A DNA stretch of 10,000 nucleotides from Rheinheimera sp. (GCF_020217005.1 NZ_JAIWOI010000043.1:1-10000); one strand, 5' to 3'; positions 1 through 8,152 are shown, numbered from the stretch's first letter. Numbers and translations are program-made. The notes: generated from the sequence alone by a model not told the origin.

Positions 1-1384
1 CCTGAATGTATCGCTGTTCTATGGTCTGTTGATCGGGGCTATCGTAGGTTCAACCGATGCTGCCGCAGTGTTTTCGTTACTGCGCAATGCCGGTATCCAT
101 ATTAATCCGCGCCTGAAAGCCACCCTGGAAATTGAAAGTGCGACCAACGACCCTATGGCCATCTTTCTGACCGTGGGTTTATTAGAAGTGATGGTCAAAG
201 GTCTGGAACCAGGTACTGGATTATTCATGCTGTTTGTGCAGCAAATGGGCATAGGCACAGTGGTGGGTTTAGCAGGTGGTTGGTTATCTGTACGCATTAT
301 TAACCGGATCCATCTGACCACATCGGGCCTGTATCCGGTGATGGTGGCCGCATTGGGTTTGCTGGCATTTGGTGTGGCCGCAAATTTGGGCGGAAGCGGC
401 TTTTTGGCCATTTTTATCGCAGGTGTAGTAATAGGCAATAGCCGTTTTGTGTTTCAGCGCAGTACCTTTTTGTTTCATGACGGACTGGCCTGGTTGGGGC
501 AAATTGTTATGTTTGTGATTTTAGGTTTGCTGATTAACCCCTCTACATTACTGGATGTCTGGATTGAAGGGCTCTGGATAGCGGCAGTGTTGATTCTGGT
601 CGCCCGGCCTGTGTCTGTGCTTCCTGTGCTGAAGATATTTGGTTTTAACCTGAGGGAAATGACCTTAGTATCCTGGGTTGGTTTACGGGGCTCTGTGCCC
701 ATCATTCTGGCGATTTACCCGCTGATTTATGGCTTACCTGGTGCTGAGCTGATTTTTAGTGTGGTGTTTTTCGTAGTGCTTATTTCTGCCACTGTGCAGG
801 GCTCTACTTTACCCTGGGTAGCCCGCACTTTAGGCTTGACTGAGGCACCTCCGGCAACGCCTGCAGCAACCCTGGAAATTACTGCTTTGGGTGATGTGGA
901 TGCCGATATTGTTGAATATCAATTGGGTGACAGTTCAAGAGCTTCAGGTCGGCGTTTATCGCAGATGGCGCTGCCGGATGGTACTGTGGTGGCGATGATC
1001 ACGCGCGGCAATGACGTTATACCTCCGCGGGGGTCTACTTTCCTGCATGCCGGTGATCATTTGTTTATTGTGATGAAACCTGATGTGCGTGAATTTGTCG
1101 ATCTGGTCTGCTCGGGTGTGGCAGAAGCCAGTCATCATGAATTGCCCGCAGGTGAGCTTAGGTTAAAAGGCTATACCAAAGTGGAAGACGTGCAGCACTC
1201 CTATGGCATCGAGCTTTTCGCGGATGGAGCCTTGTCCCTGGATGAGGTTTTACGTCAGGCCTTAGCGACTGAACCTGCACTGGATGCCAGCAAAACCTTT
1301 GGTGCAGTGACACTTTATGTGCGGGACATGGTAGGACAACGTATTGCTACTGTCGGCATAGTACCTACAGCAGTCAGCAGTTAA
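1..1384 (+). CDS. nhaP2: K+/H+ (Na+/H+) antiporter, NhaP2/CvrA type, 5'-truncated by window edge
   Basis: Inner-membrane cation/proton antiporter of the CPA1 family, expected to export K+ (or Na+) in exchange for H+. The frame is open from base 2, so the N-terminal part lies outside the window; about 460 residues are seen. The visible part begins inside the transporter domain. It has the STDAAAVFSLL segment and a following ESATNDPMA segment, which match the ion-binding ND region of this family, and then alternating hydrophobic helices to about base 840. After that comes a soluble tail: a TrkA-C-like domain (about bases 900-1080, with GRRLSQMALPDG and GDHLFIVMKP) and a last domain of about 80 residues resembling the CorC/HlyC-associated domain. 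The combination antiporter + TrkA-C + CorC-like domain is known for E. coli CvrA/NhaP2. The TAA stop lies just before a strong hairpin shared with the convergent gene. The family is secure; cation specificity is not visible. Confidence 0.9.
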   Translation, partial: LNVSLFYGLLIGAIVGSTDAAAVFSLLRNAGIHINPRLKATLEIESATNDPMAIFLTVGLLEVMVKGLEPGTGLFMLFVQQMGIGTVVGLAGGWLSVRIINRIHLTTSGLYPVMVAALGLLAFGVAANLGGSGFLAIFIAGVVIGNSRFVFQRSTFLFHDGLAWLGQIVMFVILGLLINPSTLLDVWIEGLWIAAVLILVARPVSVLPVLKIFGFNLREMTLVSWVGLRGSVPIILAIYPLIYGLPGAELIFSVVFFVVLISATVQGSTLPWVARTLGLTEAPPATPAATLEITALGDVDADIVEYQLGDSSRASGRRLSQMALPDGTVVAMITRGNDVIPPRGSTFLHAGDHLFIVMKPDVREFVDLVCSGVAEASHHELPAGELRLKGYTKVEDVQHSYGIELFADGALSLDEVLRQALATEPALDASKTFGAVTLYVRDMVGQRIATVGIVPTAVSS

Positions 1385-1393
1385 AAACAGTCA

Positions 1394-1421
1394 CCTCAGA
1401 GCAGACAAGTCTGCTCTGAGG
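1394..1421. terminator. Hairpin between convergent nhaP2 and the hydrolase gene, probable terminator
   Basis: The arms CCTCAGAGCAGAC and GTCTGCTCTGAGG are perfectly complementary over 13 bp around a central AA. The hairpin fills the 42-bp gap between two convergent stop codons. Read on the minus strand it is followed by TGACTGTTTTTAA, so it has a short U-run for the hydrolase transcript. On the plus strand no U-run follows. It is therefore a good intrinsic terminator for the minus-strand block and may only block or stabilise the plus-strand transcript. Confidence 0.8.
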
Positions 1422-1426
1422 CTATG

Positions 1427-2494
1427 TTAAACCACGCCTAACATCGACGGCATTGCGGCGTCGACTTCGTCGGTTATGGCGTCCAGTGTCTTCTCGGCTT
1501 CATCTAAAGAGCTGACTTCGGCTATATGGAATAAAGCTTCCCCTTCGTTCACCAGCGGCAAGTTATTACGGCCTATCACTATGCCATTAAAACTGGCTTC
1601 AACAGCCACTTCAAAATCGGAGTAGGGGCTGTAGATATGCGCCAGCACATCACCTTGTTGCACTGTCTGACCAAGGCCAACGTAATAACGCGCTATACCG
1701 TCGTGTTCTGCTCTGATCCAGCTACTTTTTTTGCTGAACAAAGACCCGGTTTTGACCGCCTTTTTACTTGGGCTGAACATGCGAAGGTCTTGCATCACGT
1801 TCAAAATACCATGCACACCAATTTTGATGGACTGCTCATCAAAACGCAGTGCTTCACCGGCTTCATATAAAATAATAGGAATACCCAAAGCGTTGGCAGT
1901 GCCGCGCATTGTGCCTTCGCGGCTGGCCGCTTTGATAATAATAGGGGCGTTGAACACTTCGGCCATTTGCAAGGCGACTTTGTCTTTAGCACTTGCCCTG
2001 ACCTGAGGCAGGTTACTGCGGTGAATGGCACCCGTATGTAAATCAATAACATGAGTGCATTGTTTTAAAATTCGTTCAGTAAACTGGTAGGCCATACGGC
2101 TGCCGAGTGAGCCTTTTTCGCTGCCCGGGAAGCTGCGGTTTAAATCCCGTCTGTCGGGTAAATAGCGTGACTGCTGCACAAAACCATAAGTATTAACTAT
2201 AGGCACCACCACTAAGGTACCGCGCAACTGACTGAGTTTGGGCATTTTCAGCAAACGGCGGCAAATTTCTACACCATTAATTTCATCGCCATGCAAAGCT
2301 GAGGTGATCAGTAACACTGGACCTGGTCTTTTGCCATGCACCACATGAGCACCTATGTTCAGCTCAGTGTGGGTATAAAGTTTGCCAAAAGGAATATCCA
2401 CCACAGCACGCTGGCCTGGTTGGATCACTGTGCCACCTAAAGTAAAAGCCTGTTGTTTTTCAGTCAGCATAGGTTTGCCTGCAGTTATCGACAT
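1427..2494 (-). CDS. Succinylglutamate desuccinylase/aspartoacylase-family zinc hydrolase, downstream partner of rimK
   Basis: A 355-residue cytoplasmic metallohydrolase of the AstE/AspA (M14-like) family, which cleaves N-acyl amino acids or amide bonds next to an acidic group. Visible motifs are HGDE (His68 and Glu71, zinc ligands), DLNRSFPG (about 117-124), DLHTG (His153, third zinc ligand) and YEAGE (about 210-214, probable catalytic Glu211). The last third (from about residue 255) looks like a small beta-rich biotinyl-lipoyl-like domain with TVQQGDVLAHIYSP and LVNEGEALFHIAE, common in this subgroup. The ATG follows the rimK stop directly (TAAATG), and its ribosome binding site (GGGAA) lies inside the rimK 3' end, so the two are probably translationally coupled. 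It is not expected to be the arginine-catabolic AstE, because no other ast gene is near. The substrate is unknown; pairing with RimK suggests a glutamyl or acyl-glutamate product, which is inference. Confidence 0.88.
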   Translation of the reverse strand: MSITAGKPMLTEKQQAFTLGGTVIQPGQRAVVDIPFGKLYTHTELNIGAHVVHGKRPGPVLLITSALHGDEINGVEICRRLLKMPKLSQLRGTLVVVPIVNTYGFVQQSRYLPDRRDLNRSFPGSEKGSLGSRMAYQFTERILKQCTHVIDLHTGAIHRSNLPQVRASAKDKVALQMAEVFNAPIIIKAASREGTMRGTANALGIPIILYEAGEALRFDEQSIKIGVHGILNVMQDLRMFSPSKKAVKTGSLFSKKSSWIRAEHDGIARYYVGLGQTVQQGDVLAHIYSPYSDFEVAVEASFNGIVIGRNNLPLVNEGEALFHIAEVSSLDEAEKTLDAITDEVDAAMPSMLGVV

Positions 2495-3424
2495 TTACTT
2501 TTTCCCTTGCTGTTTTTGCAACGCTTTTTGCTGCATGCGAGCCTGATGCAAAGGCACATGTTTTTCCAGATATTCAATCATCCGGCCAGCCACATCTATG
2601 TCAGTCGCACCTTCTATGCCTTCAAGACCAGGAGAGCTGTTCACTTCCATCACCACAGGGCCATGGTTAGAACGCAAAATATCCACCCCAGCCACATGTA
2701 AGCCCATAGTTTTTGCAGCCGCCAGGGCAGTGCGTTTTTCTTCGGCGCTAAGTTTGACCAAAGAGGCAGTGCCTCCTCGGTGTAAGTTGGAGCGGAATTC
2801 ACCGGCTTTGGCCTGACGTTTCATGGCTGCAACAATTTTATTACCGATAATAAAACAGCGGATATCAGCACCATTGGCTTCTTTGATGTATTCCTGCACC
2901 AGAATATTGGCATTGAGGCCCATAAAAGCTTCAATCACACTTTCGGCTGCGGTACGGGTTTCCGCCAGAACTACACCTATGCCTTGGGTGCCTTCGAGCA
3001 GTTTGATCACCAGCGGCGCTCCGCCGACCATCTCAATTAAATCAGGGATATCACCTGGCTTATCGGCAAAGCCGGTAATAGGCAGGCCAATACCTTCACG
3101 GGCCAGCAGTTGCAGTGAGCAGAGTTTATCGCGGGCACGGCTGATAGCGCTTGATTCATTCAGGGCATACACGCCCATCATTTCAAACTGACGTAATACC
3201 GCAGTGCCATAAAAGGTAATAGAAGCGCCAACCCGGGGGATCACAGCATCAAACTGCTCCAGCACTTCACCTTTGTAGTGAATACCGGATTTGGTTTTAT
3301 TGATGTTCATATAACACATCAGCGGATCTATCACCTCAATCTGGTGCCCCCGCTCTTCGGCCGCTTCGACCAGTCGACGGGTCGAATACAACTCACTATT
3401 GCGCGACAAAACCGCAATTTTCAT
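2495..3424 (-). CDS. rimK: RimK, ATP-grasp L-glutamate ligase (ribosomal protein S6 modification type)
   Basis: An ATP-grasp enzyme. E. coli RimK adds glutamate residues to the C-terminus of ribosomal protein S6 and can make poly-glutamate. The 309-residue product starts MKIAVLSR and has DPLMCYMNI near 33-41, like RimK. ATP-grasp elements are in order: [15 protein letters not shown] (about 137-151), ADIRCF (186-191), the FRSNLHRGG loop (210-218), GVDIL (246-250) and the metal-binding [13 protein letters not shown] (259-271). A longer frame could start at a GTG six bases upstream, but the AAGG motif fits the ATG at 3424 (about 8 nt away) and would be too close to that GTG. The length is close to E. 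coli RimK (about 300). It lies 82 bp downstream of mgtE and abuts the hydrolase gene. The RimB-like zinc protease often found with rimK in other genomes is not in this window. Confidence 0.93.
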   Translation of the reverse strand: MKIAVLSRNSELYSTRRLVEAAEERGHQIEVIDPLMCYMNINKTKSGIHYKGEVLEQFDAVIPRVGASITFYGTAVLRQFEMMGVYALNESSAISRARDKLCSLQLLAREGIGLPITGFADKPGDIPDLIEMVGGAPLVIKLLEGTQGIGVVLAETRTAAESVIEAFMGLNANILVQEYIKEANGADIRCFIIGNKIVAAMKRQAKAGEFRSNLHRGGTASLVKLSAEEKRTALAAAKTMGLHVAGVDILRSNHGPVVMEVNSSPGLEGIEGATDIDVAGRMIEYLEKHVPLHQARMQQKALQKQQGKK

Positions 3425-3506
3425 AACCACACCTTCAATTTCTTTGTTAGGAGTATTCTAGTGTGCTTTGGCGGCCAAGTATCTGTATAAAATCAAAAAA
3501 TTTACA

Positions 3507-4853
3507 TTAAATCAAAAACAGTGAACCTAAACCAAGGAAGGCAAAAAAACCTATCACGTCTGTCACTGTGGTTAAAATCACTGAACCTGACAAGGCAGGG
3601 TCTATTTTCATTTTCTCCAGCCAGACCGGGATCACCACGCCACTAAAAGCGGCGACACAAATATTAATCACTATGGCCAGACTTATGACTGTGGCGATAA
3701 TCCAGTCACCAAACCAGAGGTAAGTAATACCAGCAATCACCAAAGCCCAAAGCACCCCATTAATAGCACCGACTCCCAGCTCTTTTCGCATCAAAGTCCA
3801 GTAGGTTTGAGGTGTGATTTGGCCTAAAGCCAAACCCCTGATGATCAGGGTCAGGGTTTGACTGCCGGCTATGCCGCCCATTGAGGCGACAATAGGCATT
3901 AATACAGCCAAGGCCACTACCTGTTGCAAAGTGGCTTCAAACAAACCTATGGTCCAGGCCGCTAAAAAGGCGGTCAATAAGTTGATACCTAACCATAAGG
4001 CCCGACGTTTAGCACTGTTGAAGATAGGCGCGAATAAATCTTCCTCTTCATCCAGACCCGCTGTATGCATAAACTGACCTTCGAGGCTACGCCGGACGTT
4101 TTCTAAAGCTTCACCTATAGATAAACGGCCTAACAGCTTGCCTTCGCTATCGACCACCGCCAAAGCACTGTAACCAGAACGGGCCACTAAATCTGAGCCT
4201 TCATCCAGCTCCATATCACCTTGCACCACAGGGGCTTCGGCGTCGATAAACTCGACTACAGGCATATGATTAGGTTGGCCTAACAAACGAATACCCTGCA
4301 GTAAACCAACATAACGGCCGGTGCGGTCGACTACGAATAAGGCTTCCTGGTATTCGGCATCTTCGGTCAGCTTTTTAAATAAACGCACCGCATCACGCAC
4401 TTTGGCGTTTTTGCTTAAGATCAGTACGTCGTGGTCAGCATAGCGACCACATTGTTCGTCGTCGTAGGTTAAGGCCTGATCCAGCCAGCGTTTTTCGCTT
4501 TGATCTAAGCGAGAACAGGCATACTGATAAATGGCCTCAGGTAACTCGTCCAGTAACTCAATCAGGTCATCAACGTCAATTTCTTCAACCAACTCATGCA
4601 GTTGTGCTGTTTCGAGCTGCTTAAAGATGTTGCTGCGCGCATCCACCCTCATGTAGGTTAAGGCGGCTATCTGTTGTTCTTTTTCCAGCGTCAGCCAGGT
4701 GCCAACCCGTTGCTCCAACGGCATAGCTTCCAGAGCAAAAGCTATCTCTTCCGGCTCCAACTGGTCCAGTTTTTCCGCCAGTTGCTCAGTTTCGTTTTCA
4801 TCAAAACTGTCACGGACTATTTCTTCAATATCCAGTTGGGTATTTTCAACCAT
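3507..4853 (-). CDS. mgtE: MgtE magnesium channel/transporter with CBS domains
   Basis: Inner-membrane Mg2+ channel of the MgtE family, 448 residues, the usual length. Domains in order: an acidic helical MgtE_N domain (about 20-130, rich in Glu/Asp, including VEEIDVDDLIELLDELP), two CBS domains (about 135-255, with ALFVVDRTGRYVGLL and ALAVVDSEGKLLGRL as the typical strand pairs), then five membrane helices from about residue 285. The signature pore segments are PIVASMGGIAGSQTLTL (about 320-336) and DPALSGSVILTTVTDVIGFF (about 418-437). The latter contains the conserved Asp (432 by my count) that lines the pore in the known Thermus structure. In the family, Mg2+ binding to the N and CBS domains closes the pore. 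A strong AGGAG (4861-4865 complement) stands 7 nt before the ATG. It lies 36 bp after corA, so co-transcription is likely. Confidence 0.95.
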   Translation of the reverse strand: MVENTQLDIEEIVRDSFDENETEQLAEKLDQLEPEEIAFALEAMPLEQRVGTWLTLEKEQQIAALTYMRVDARSNIFKQLETAQLHELVEEIDVDDLIELLDELPEAIYQYACSRLDQSEKRWLDQALTYDDEQCGRYADHDVLILSKNAKVRDAVRLFKKLTEDAEYQEALFVVDRTGRYVGLLQGIRLLGQPNHMPVVEFIDAEAPVVQGDMELDEGSDLVARSGYSALAVVDSEGKLLGRLSIGEALENVRRSLEGQFMHTAGLDEEEDLFAPIFNSAKRRALWLGINLLTAFLAAWTIGLFEATLQQVVALAVLMPIVASMGGIAGSQTLTLIIRGLALGQITPQTYWTLMRKELGVGAINGVLWALVIAGITYLWFGDWIIATVISLAIVINICVAAFSGVVIPVWLEKMKIDPALSGSVILTTVTDVIGFFAFLGLGSLFLI

Positions 4854-4889
4854 TAAACCGCTCCTGCTGTTTGCGTAGTTGCACCAGCT

Positions 4890-5855
4890 TTACCACCAAC
4901 GGCGAATTTTAAACCAGGCTAACAGACCAATGGCCAATCCAAGCATCAGGCCCCAGGTAATGTAGTAGCCAGACGGATTGTCCAGCTCCGGCATGTATTT
5001 AAAGTTCATGCCGTACACACCCACAATAAACGTCAGTGGAATAAATACTGCACTGAGCATAGTCAGTACTTTCATCTTTTCGTTAATTTGATGCGAGGAG
5101 GTTGAAATATAACTGCCGACCAAATCGCTTAACTGGTCGTAGTACATTTGAGTCATACTGTGCAGGCGCTCAAACTTCTCGTAAAAATCACGTAATTCTA
5201 TCGAATCAAAATGACGTTTAAATGGATGGCTGGCATCTTCTTCGTATAAAAGGTCGGAAAACATTTCTTTTTGGTAAGCCAGATTGCGATCAATTTTCCG
5301 AAATACTGAGCGGTACTTCATAATTTGCGCCATTTTCTGGTCGTTACCATTGCTTTGCATGCTGTCTTCCAGCTCGCCCAGCTCATCTTCAAACTGCAGC
5401 AATTTTTCCAGATAAGTGGCGGACACCGCGTGGATGTATTTTTTAATCCAGTCTTTAAACTTTTCTATACCCAGCATGGAGGAAAAGGGCAGGTCTATTT
5501 TTGTGTCGTCCAGCGGGCTGTGGTATTTCACCAGTATCACCTGGTCGTTAAATAACACAGAAATTTGGCTATGGCCTGGATAGTCACTGAAATCAGGGCC
5601 GGAGAAACCACGTAAAATCAACAGGCTAAAGCTGTCGCTGAACTCCATTTTTGGCGGATGACGTTCACGCAGGAAATCTTCCGCTATCACGGGGTGGATA
5701 CGGAAAAAATTCAGCACCTGTTGTTGTTCCATTTGGCTGGCCGCACTTAGATTAATCCAGATTTTAGTGTCGGACAGCAAAGGGTAATGCAGCGCCTGAA
5801 AATCGCTGATCTGCCATTGTTTTTGCTCCGGACAATACTGGTGAAGTTCTATCAT
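4890..5855 (-). CDS. corA: CorA-family magnesium/divalent cation channel
   Basis: Pentameric inner-membrane channel for Mg2+ and similar divalent ions; 321 residues from the chosen start (E. coli CorA is 316). The large cytosolic N-terminal part holds a beta/alpha domain and a long helical stalk (about 140-260). The first membrane helix (about 262-281) ends in the family signature YGMNF (GMN at 282-284), followed by the periplasmic loop with MPEL (288-291), the second helix (about 297-315) and a basic tail KIRRWW. The open frame extends to a GTG at 5933, but the ATG at 5855 has AAAGG at 8 nt spacing and a good promoter just upstream. The extra 26 residues do not look like CorA and would begin upstream of that promoter. 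The GMN/MPEL combination fits CorA; the ZntB subgroup (zinc transport) cannot be fully excluded from sequence alone. Confidence 0.92.
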   Translation of the reverse strand: MIELHQYCPEQKQWQISDFQALHYPLLSDTKIWINLSAASQMEQQQVLNFFRIHPVIAEDFLRERHPPKMEFSDSFSLLILRGFSGPDFSDYPGHSQISVLFNDQVILVKYHSPLDDTKIDLPFSSMLGIEKFKDWIKKYIHAVSATYLEKLLQFEDELGELEDSMQSNGNDQKMAQIMKYRSVFRKIDRNLAYQKEMFSDLLYEEDASHPFKRHFDSIELRDFYEKFERLHSMTQMYYDQLSDLVGSYISTSSHQINEKMKVLTMLSAVFIPLTFIVGVYGMNFKYMPELDNPSGYYITWGLMLGLAIGLLAWFKIRRWW

Positions 5856-5882
5856 GCTGCTGGCCTTTGGAATACTTTTGGC

Positions 5883-5912
5883 AGCATAAGCAAAAAGGCT
5901 ACAAGATTGCAA
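5883..5912 (-). promoter_or_regulatory. Candidate sigma-70 promoter for corA-mgtE
   Basis: On the minus strand, TTGCAA (5907-5912) and TATGCT (5883-5888) are separated by 18 bp; each matches 4 of 6 consensus bases. Transcription would start near 5876, giving a leader of about 20 nt with the AAAGG ribosome binding site. That leaves no room for a Mg2+-sensing leader such as those of mgtA, and supports the ATG at 5855 as the corA start. Confidence 0.45.
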
Positions 5913-6167
5913 ATGCTGTTGCGGATCTTGCACTTAGATTAAAGACTTTGCTGGAAAACTGAGCAGCTTTAAGCACGGTTTTGTAAAAATATTGGCGTGG
6001 TGTTTTTGCAGCCGATCACGGGTTTAGATGCGGTATTGTTATTCAAAAACTTTTGTCTGAGGTCAGCTGCTTTGTCTTTCGCCGCTACAACAGCGAGGCA
6101 AACTGCAGTTAAGTATGAATTTCCCTCTTTATACACCAGATTTTTTGGTCCTTTACCTGGCCTTTTA
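5913..6167. other. Gene-free spacer between the MFS gene stop and the corA promoter
   Basis: With the corA leader, this makes about 310 bp without a gene. No frame here has a convincing start or family resemblance. On the minus strand, directly after the MFS stop (TGA at 6168-6170), there is no strong hairpin with a U-run. A modest imperfect hairpin (TTCGCC at 6078-6083 with GGCAAA at 6097-6102, one G-U pair, and an inner GCT/AGC) is the only structure noticed. I see no promoter, tRNA or repeat that I would defend. Confidence 0.5.
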
Positions 6168-7595
6168 TCACTTAAGTTTATTATTACGAGCACTGACCCA
6201 ATAAACACACAGCAGCAAAACACCGATAAAAGCACTGGCCAATATAAAAGTAGAAGTGAACGCCGCTTCCAGCTCTTGCCTGGTCGACACTGCTATATTT
6301 TCAGTGGGTAATTGCGAGGCGAACACTCCTACCATCATTGAAGCGCCTGTCATCAGACCTAAGTTTTTAACCAGATTCAGCACGCCTGATGCCAATCCCT
6401 TTTCGTTTTGTGCTGCGCCAGACATGACATAGCTATGATTAGAGGTCAGAAACATCTGACGCCCTGGAGTCAGAACGAACAGTGCGGCAATGTAGCCGGC
6501 TAGACCAAATAAAATGGGTAAGAATGCAAAACAAAGTATGCCGATGAACATGCACGAAAGTCCTAAAAACATAACCCGTTTTGCACCAATCAAATCGACA
6601 AGTTTTCCGGCAGGGTAGCCTGAGCATGCCGATAAAAACGGACCTATAGCCATCAGGATGCCAAGGTCCAATCCAGATACGCCGAAGCGATAAGTCAGAA
6701 AGTAGGGGCCTATGACTAATGTTGACATGGCCACCAGATCAACGAAAAAATTTGCCGCCAATGTAACATTGCGTAACTTGTTATGAAAAAAAGTCAGTTT
6801 GATTAATGGAGCCTTACACTTGTGCTGACGAATCAAAAAAAGGGTAAACACTAGTGCTGCACCTGCTAACAGCATAAGGTTTGATGTCGTCAGCATAGGG
6901 CTGTGTAACGTCATAGACAATGCATACAGCAAACAAGCCAACCCAAGCAGCAGCGTACCTAAAAAATCGTAGTCTTTATAGCGACCAGATAATTTGAGTA
7001 AAGCATTGGGAATAAAGAGCGCATTCAAACTGAAACTAACGCAGCCCAGAGCGAACATTGTCCAAAATATCGATTGCCAGCCAAATATCTCTAATAAGAA
7101 TCCACCAACCACAGGCCCAAGGGCAGTGCCTATTGCTGCTGTTGTGCTCAACAAACCCATAGCGGAGCCTATTTTTTTAGGTTGGGCGGAGCTGGCCAGT
7201 GCCAGGGTTTGTGACAGGAGCAAGGCTGCGCCAAGCCCCTGAATCATTCTCGCAGCAACCAGCATCGATAAATTAACTGATATTGCACACATGAATGAGG
7301 CTACTGAAAAAATGCCAATACCCAAAAGAAGCAAAGGTTTTCTGCCGAAAATATCACCAAGCACAGCTGCACCAATAATAAAAGTAACAACCGAAACTAA
7401 GTAGGATATGACAAGCCAACTTACCGACGAGATCGAAGCGTTAAAACTGTGGGCCAGGTCGGGCAATGCTACATTTGTGATACTCACACCCAGAGTTGGC
7501 ATCAATAGTGCGCAGGCAAGACTAAATAAAGTGGTTTTTGACGACGACTTGTTTTGCTCCTGGTCTTGGTGCGATTTCTCCAGTTCTTTAGTCAT
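6168..7595 (-). CDS. MFS drug/solute exporter, DHA2 (EmrB/QacA-like) 14-TM type
   Basis: A 475-residue proton-driven exporter of the inner membrane, probably with 14 hydrophobic helices. Motif A is seen in the loop after helix 2 (GDIFGRKPL, about 80-88). The exporter-specific motif C is in helix 5 (GLLSTTAAIGTALGPVVGG, about 147-165). ARMIQGLGAALL (115-126) is typical of DHA2 pumps. The opening phrase NVALPDLAHSFNAS with a Trp shortly after (SVSWLVISYLV) is also characteristic. The N-terminus (1-20) is hydrophilic and rich in Glu, Gln and Lys. The open frame reaches a TTG at 7640, but the ATG at 7595 has GGGAG 6 nt upstream and is preferred. The gene diverges from the MerR regulator. Its promoter carries a MerR-type dyad in a 19-bp spacer, so induction by that regulator is expected. 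I see no membrane-fusion partner, so whether it works alone is open. The substrate cannot be read from the sequence. Confidence 0.9.
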   Translation of the reverse strand: MTKELEKSHQDQEQNKSSSKTTLFSLACALLMPTLGVSITNVALPDLAHSFNASISSVSWLVISYLVSVVTFIIGAAVLGDIFGRKPLLLLGIGIFSVASFMCAISVNLSMLVAARMIQGLGAALLLSQTLALASSAQPKKIGSAMGLLSTTAAIGTALGPVVGGFLLEIFGWQSIFWTMFALGCVSFSLNALFIPNALLKLSGRYKDYDFLGTLLLGLACLLYALSMTLHSPMLTTSNLMLLAGAALVFTLFLIRQHKCKAPLIKLTFFHNKLRNVTLAANFFVDLVAMSTLVIGPYFLTYRFGVSGLDLGILMAIGPFLSACSGYPAGKLVDLIGAKRVMFLGLSCMFIGILCFAFLPILFGLAGYIAALFVLTPGRQMFLTSNHSYVMSGAAQNEKGLASGVLNLVKNLGLMTGASMMVGVFASQLPTENIAVSTRQELEAAFTSTFILASAFIGVLLLCVYWVSARNNKLK

Positions 7596-7656
7596 CTTCA
7601 GCTCCCGAATAGTCAACAAGCAACTGGCCTGATTGCGCAATTGTCAAAGTTTTTGT

Positions 7657-7687
7657 ACTGTACTACTTCAAGTCAACTTTAAGTCAA
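7657..7687 (-). promoter_or_regulatory. MerR-type promoter/operator of the MFS pump (and probably merR autoregulation)
   Basis: On the minus strand, TTGACT (7682-7687) and TACAGT (7657-7662) are 19 bp apart, the over-long spacer known for MerR-activated promoters. The spacer contains a 20-bp dyad at 7665-7684: left arm ACTTCAAGT, centre CA, right arm ACTTTAAGT, with one mismatched pair. Transcription toward the pump would start near 7650. The plus-strand merR start at 7698 is only 13 bp from the dyad, so the bound regulator should also affect its own gene. A weak plus-strand promoter (TTGTCA at 7641, TACTTC at 7664) overlaps the dyad. Confidence 0.82.
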
Positions 7688-7697
7688 GGCCAGGATT

Positions 7698-8138
7698 ATG
7701 GGTTTAATAGATATTTCAAAACTATCGAAAAAGTCGGGACTACCAGCATCAACCATCCGGTATTACGAAGAAAAAAAACTCATCAAATCAATTGGTAGGA
7801 ATGGTCTAAAGCGGATTTTTGATACTTATGTGTTTGACCAACTAGAGTTCATTGCCCTGGGACAACGAGCAGGATTTTCTCTTGAAGAAATACAGTCGAT
7901 GTTTACAACGAAAGGGCAGTTCGAAGTAAATCGGCAAAGCCTGACGGCAAGAGCAAACGAAATAGCACAACGTGTTAAGCAACTTGTGGCTATACAGCGA
8001 TGCCTCGAGCATGCAGCAAAATGCACCGCAGAAAAGCACAGTGAATGTCCTAAGTTTCAAAAACTCTTAAGAGTTGCAGGCAAGTATCAGGCGCGAGAGC
8101 ACAAAACTAGTAAAGCGGCCCCGGTCAAGCGTGATTAA
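7698..8138 (+). CDS. MerR-family transcriptional regulator with C-terminal Cys/His motif
   Basis: A 146-residue DNA-binding regulator. The winged helix-turn-helix at the N-terminus has ISKLSKKSGLPASTIRYYEE (about 6-25), with the family's RYYEE, then the wing region GLKRIFD (36-42) and the second HTH-like part LGQRAGFSLEEIQSMF (54-69). A dimerisation helix follows (about 78-106). The tail contains Cys102, Cys109, His114 and Cys117 in the segment RCLEHAAKCTAEKHSECPKF, which resembles a conserved C-terminal motif of a MerR subgroup. It could bind metal or sense redox state or electrophiles, but the ligand is unknown. It lacks the CxxCxC cluster of SoxR. AAGG (7686-7689) lies 8 nt before the ATG. 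It is divergent from the pump and convergent with the cupin gene, and both promoters carry its presumed operator. The coding strand is rich in A and Lys codons compared with the genes to the left, which might mean a separate origin. Confidence 0.9.
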   Translation: MGLIDISKLSKKSGLPASTIRYYEEKKLIKSIGRNGLKRIFDTYVFDQLEFIALGQRAGFSLEEIQSMFTTKGQFEVNRQSLTARANEIAQRVKQLVAIQRCLEHAAKCTAEKHSECPKFQKLLRVAGKYQAREHKTSKAAPVKRD

Positions 8139-8152
8139 CAACGCTTGACCGG
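8121..8152. terminator. Hairpin between convergent merR and cupin genes
   Basis: The arms CCGGTCAAGCG (8121-8131) and CGCTTGACCGG (8142-8152) pair over 11 bp, extendable by one T-A pair. The merR stop codon (8136-8138) lies in the loop. It fills the 30-bp gap and the end of merR. No clear U-run follows on either strand, so it is a possible bidirectional terminator or mRNA-end stabiliser rather than a textbook intrinsic terminator. Confidence 0.6.

Noticed and set aside
2598..3191. Plus-strand open frames across rimK
   Set aside because: They are antisense shadows of a clearly recognised ATP-grasp gene and have no family resemblance of their own.
3425..3506. Separate promoter for rimK in the mgtE-rimK gap
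   Set aside because: TAGAAT is present on the minus strand, but no -35 hexamer at acceptable spacing was found (the nearest TTGG and TTGATT are too close or too far). Possible but not supported.
5969..6235. Minus-strand frame of 88 codons overlapping the 3' end of the MFS gene
   Set aside because: Its first third is the MFS coding region in another frame, and I see no ribosome binding site or known domain in the remainder.
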